A DNA stretch of 6,825 nucleotides from Bacillota bacterium (GTDB lineage: Bacteria > Bacillota > Clostridia > Peptostreptococcales > Anaerovoracaceae), in assembly GCA_016280485.1 (NCBI GenBank), contig JAEEGU010000081.1:1-6825 (forward strand), given 5' to 3'. Numbering within the stretch: position 1 is the stretch's first letter; every line of letters begins with the position of its first letter. Shown here piece by piece: positions 4,978 to 6,825 of this stretch. The notes under the pieces were generated by a model. The model was given only the letters and a program-made list of their open reading frames with translations. It had not been told where the DNA came from and did no database searches. The position numbers and the translations under genes are program-made.

Positions 4978-6387
4978 ATGAAAGAAATGAAAAGAAAGCT
5001 CAGAGAGCTTAGCCTCAAAGACCTTTCGGACGAGGTTCTTCATAGACTCGCAGTCTCCGGTGGAGTAGGGCTGCTTACGGTGGCGCTGCTCAGCTTCTCC
5101 CTCGTGGGGGGAATGAATACGGGCTACGGCTCGATTCAGGATTTAGGCAAGAGCGCGAGAGTGGCTCTTGCGGATTTGGACATTGCTTCAATATTCAGCA
5201 TGAACCCGGACGGTGATGCGGAAAAGCAGCTTAAAGTTGCGAGCGCCGCAGAGTCAGAAGAAACAGATCCCGTTCAATCTGTATTCGGCGAGTTTTACGA
5301 CTCATCGAATGTCGATCCGAATGCGGTCAGCATCATAACAATCAACGGTCAGAGAATCGTTTACATGAGAACCGCCGAAGAGGCTCAGCAGGTTCTCGAG
5401 GGTATTATCAAAAGATATACCGAAGGCAATTCTCAGATTACTTCCGCAAACTTTGCAGAAACCGTTGAAATTATTACGGCTGACGATTATGTAACTGCCG
5501 AAATGGCAGCGGAGAACAAAAAAGTTACAGAGACTTATCTCTGTCAGGTAGAAGAAGCGATTAACTACATTATGAACGGTACCAGCCAGCCAAAGACCTA
5601 CACGGTACAGAGCGGCGACACCATGTGGGACATCGCAAAGAAAAACGGAATCAGCCCTTACCAGCTGGCTGAAATGAACCCGGGCTTTAATGCCGACAGG
5701 CTCAGCATTGGTGACGTGCTCTATCTCTACGAGGTACAGCCTTTCTTAAATGTCACCACGGTAGAGGTTGCAACCGAAACCGAGACTATTCCGTTTACCA
5801 CGCAGTATACCGAGACGTCAGAGCTCTACAAGGGCCAGAGCAGAGTCACAAGCTACGGCTCATACGGCAGCAAGGAAAAACAGGTTCAGTACGTAAAGCA
5901 GAACGGTGTCATCGTTTCAAGCTCAGTGCTCAGTGAGACAGTTCTTTCAGAGCCTGTTACACAGTATGCCGAGGTGGGCACTACGACAATGCCGATCAAG
6001 ACCGGCAGCGGCTCGCTTATCAGCCCTGTAGGCAGCACGACACTTTCGTCGGCAGCGGGCGCTTATGGCGCAAGCCGAGGCAGCAGACGCCATGCGGGTG
6101 TTGACTTAAAGGCGAACAGTGGTGATCCTATTTATGCTTCCGATGCAGGCACGGTAGTTTTCGCGGGTTACTCTAATAGCTACGGCAATATCGTAAAGAT
6201 TAGCCACGGAAATGGCGTTGAAACCAGATATGCGCACTGCGCGAGCCTGCTTGTCAGCTACGGCGACAACGTTGAAAAGGGCCAGCAGATTGCAACTGTC
6301 GGAAAGACAGGGAACGCGACCGGTTACCTGTGCCACTTCGAGGTTCTGGTTAACGGTTCAACCGTAAATCCGCTGAATTACATATAG
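4978..6387 (+). CDS. Membrane-anchored LysM-G5-M23 peptidoglycan metallopeptidase-like protein
   Basis: This 469-aa cell-envelope protein has a basic cytoplasmic N-terminus (1-25) and one membrane segment near 26-44 without an obvious cleavage site. A Ser/Glu-rich linker runs to about 110. Residues 110-200 include ITINGQRIVYMRTAEEAQQV, a region I do not assign to a named family. A LysM peptidoglycan-binding domain follows (206-252, YTVQSGDTMWDIAKKNGIS), then a G5 domain (about 257-337, from VATETETIPF to EVGTTT), and a C-terminal M23 domain (about 344-469). M23 enzymes are zinc endopeptidases that cut peptidoglycan cross-links or peptide stems. Zinc ligands His372 and Asp376 (RHAGVDL) and His453 are present, as is catalytic His420 (YAHC). 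The usual HxH motif reads Leu451-Cys452-His453, so the first His, normally catalytic, is missing. Activity is therefore uncertain; degenerate M23 domains such as EnvC act as activators instead. It is monocistronic, with its own promoter, a WalR-like upstream site and a strong terminator. Confidence 0.93.
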   Translation: MKEMKRKLRELSLKDLSDEVLHRLAVSGGVGLLTVALLSFSLVGGMNTGYGSIQDLGKSARVALADLDIASIFSMNPDGDAEKQLKVASAAESEETDPVQSVFGEFYDSSNVDPNAVSIITINGQRIVYMRTAEEAQQVLEGIIKRYTEGNSQITSANFAETVEIITADDYVTAEMAAENKKVTETYLCQVEEAINYIMNGTSQPKTYTVQSGDTMWDIAKKNGISPYQLAEMNPGFNADRLSIGDVLYLYEVQPFLNVTTVEVATETETIPFTTQYTETSELYKGQSRVTSYGSYGSKEKQVQYVKQNGVIVSSSVLSETVLSEPVTQYAEVGTTTMPIKTGSGSLISPVGSTTLSSAAGAYGASRGSRRHAGVDLKANSGDPIYASDAGTVVFAGYSNSYGNIVKISHGNGVETRYAHCASLLVSYGDNVEKGQQIATVGKTGNATGYLCHFEVLVNGSTVNPLNYI

Positions 6388-6422
6388 GAAAAAAATTAAA
6401 TACCGAAGATGCGGTAAAAATC

Positions 6423-6450
6423 AAAGAGAGCAGAAAATGCTCTCTTTTTT
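6423..6450 (+). terminator. Intrinsic terminator of the M23 gene
   Basis: A perfect 10-bp stem, AAAGAGAGCA (6423-6432) with TGCTCTCTTT (6438-6447), closes a GAAAA loop. The T-run 6445-6450 overlaps the end of the stem. It lies 35 bp after the M23 stop codon. Confidence 0.93.
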
Positions 6451-6580
6451 ATTTCTCAGATTCATTGTTTTTGCTTGCACTTTGTTTGCATTTTAAGGAT
6501 TAAAATGAAAAGCGTGGAGTTCATACAAAACAAAACAAAACGAAAGTGTTACATTTAGGATTATTTAAGGAGGCATTTTA
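6451..6580 (+). promoter_or_regulatory. AT-rich leader region before the sensor gene
   Basis: This 130-bp stretch lies between the terminator and the last gene and must hold that gene's promoter, but no well-spaced sigma-A pair is evident. TTGCAC at 6475-6480 and TAAAAT at 6501-6506 are 20 bp apart, which is too long. The TTGCAC...TTTGCA arrangement at 6475-6490 has sigma-54 spacing but lacks the GG of the -24 box. A CAAAA pentamer is repeated three times at 6526-6540. A possible 17-codon upstream ORF spans 6505-6558. Confidence 0.4.
6567..6573 (+). promoter_or_regulatory. Strong ribosome binding site of the sensor gene
   Basis: AAGGAGG, a near-perfect Shine-Dalgarno sequence, lies 7 bases before ATG 6581 and fixes that start. 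Confidence 0.9.
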
Positions 6581-6825
6581 ATGAAGAAGAAAAAGGGGCT
6601 TGCTCGGAAGCTGGTTATCAAGACTGCCATTCCGACAATCATCATTTTTGCGGTAGCGCTGGTTATACTCAGCCTGGTACTTTCATCGCAGGTAAAGAAG
6701 ACATCCAACACGCAAATTGATCTCAGTGCCGACAATCTGGTAATGGAGACCGAAGAATTCTTCGATTCCCATGCAGCCACAATTGAGCAGGTGGCAAACG
6801 ACCCTAACATCATCAATTTCATGCG
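6581..6825 (+). CDS. Membrane sensor protein, N-terminal part (probable chemoreceptor or Cache-type kinase)
   Basis: Only the first 81 codons are in the window, and the gene continues beyond it. The protein opens with a lysine-rich cytoplasmic tip (MKKKKGLARK), then one hydrophobic segment at about 12-36 (through IPTIIIFAVALVILSLVLSS), then a charged, probably helical, extracellular stretch (VKKTSNTQIDLSADNLVMET, then EEFFDSHAATIEQVANDPN). This layout is that of the first transmembrane helix and the membrane-proximal helix of a double-Cache ligand-binding domain. Such domains occur in methyl-accepting chemotaxis proteins and, less often, in histidine kinases or diguanylate cyclases. The output domain lies outside the window, so the type cannot be decided. 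It is separated from the M23 gene by a terminator and so is a new transcription unit. Confidence 0.7.
   Translation, partial: MKKKKGLARKLVIKTAIPTIIIFAVALVILSLVLSSQVKKTSNTQIDLSADNLVMETEEFFDSHAATIEQVANDPNIINFM

Noticed and set aside
6401..6416. Hairpin TACCG/CGGTA just after the M23 gene, with a T-rich run on the opposite strand.
   Set aside because: The stem is only 5 bp and there is no minus-strand gene to terminate. The strong terminator at 6423-6450 explains the region.
6751..6762. Perfect palindrome GAAGAATTCTTC.
   Set aside because: It lies within the sensor coding region and encodes ordinary Glu-Glu-Phe-Phe codons. A single 12-bp palindrome is expected by chance.

Overview
The window looks like chromosomal DNA of a Clostridia-type Firmicute (Bacillota). 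Five things point there. The gene order PIN/TRAM protein - ispD/ispF - proS resembles the yacL-ispD-ispF neighbourhood known from this phylum. Ribosome binding sites are strong AGGAGG-like sequences. All starts are ATG. A membrane-anchored LysM-G5-M23 wall enzyme is present. An intergenic hairpin repeat resembles those scattered through gut Clostridia genomes. The species cannot be named from sequence alone. All genes lie on the + strand and are tightly packed.

Bases 1-3076 are a housekeeping block. It holds the C-terminal TRAM end of a YacL-like PIN/TRAM protein, a fused IspD-IspF enzyme for two non-consecutive steps of the MEP isoprenoid pathway, and prolyl-tRNA synthetase with its editing insertion. 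Gaps are 16 bp or a 4-bp ATGA overlap, so this is probably one transcript. It runs on through two tandem short CHR-family membrane proteins (3085-4250, also joined by an ATGA overlap), which probably form one two-subunit transporter.

Bases 4251-4349 carry a hairpin repeat in two tandem, unequal copies between the second CHR gene and a cytoplasmic cyclophilin (4369-4854). I see no promoter or U-tract terminator there, so the cyclophilin may be read from upstream.

A new transcription unit starts after the cyclophilin. A TGTGAA-N5-TGTGAA direct repeat (4865-4881) resembles the site of the wall-stress regulator WalR. It sits just upstream of a good sigma-A-type promoter (4898-4926), which drives the LysM-G5-M23 protein (4978-6387). 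That protein keeps the zinc ligands of M23 peptidases but has Leu where the first His of the HxH motif is expected. A strong intrinsic terminator (6423-6450) closes the unit.

Bases 6451-6580 are a short AT-rich leader with a possible 17-codon upstream ORF and a CAAAA triplet repeat. The window ends in the first 81 codons of a membrane sensor protein, probably a chemoreceptor or a Cache-type histidine kinase.

I did not find a clear novel multi-gene system. The most useful leads are the WalR-like site paired with a wall-hydrolase gene, the altered M23 active site, and the possible internal start in the IspD-IspF fusion.
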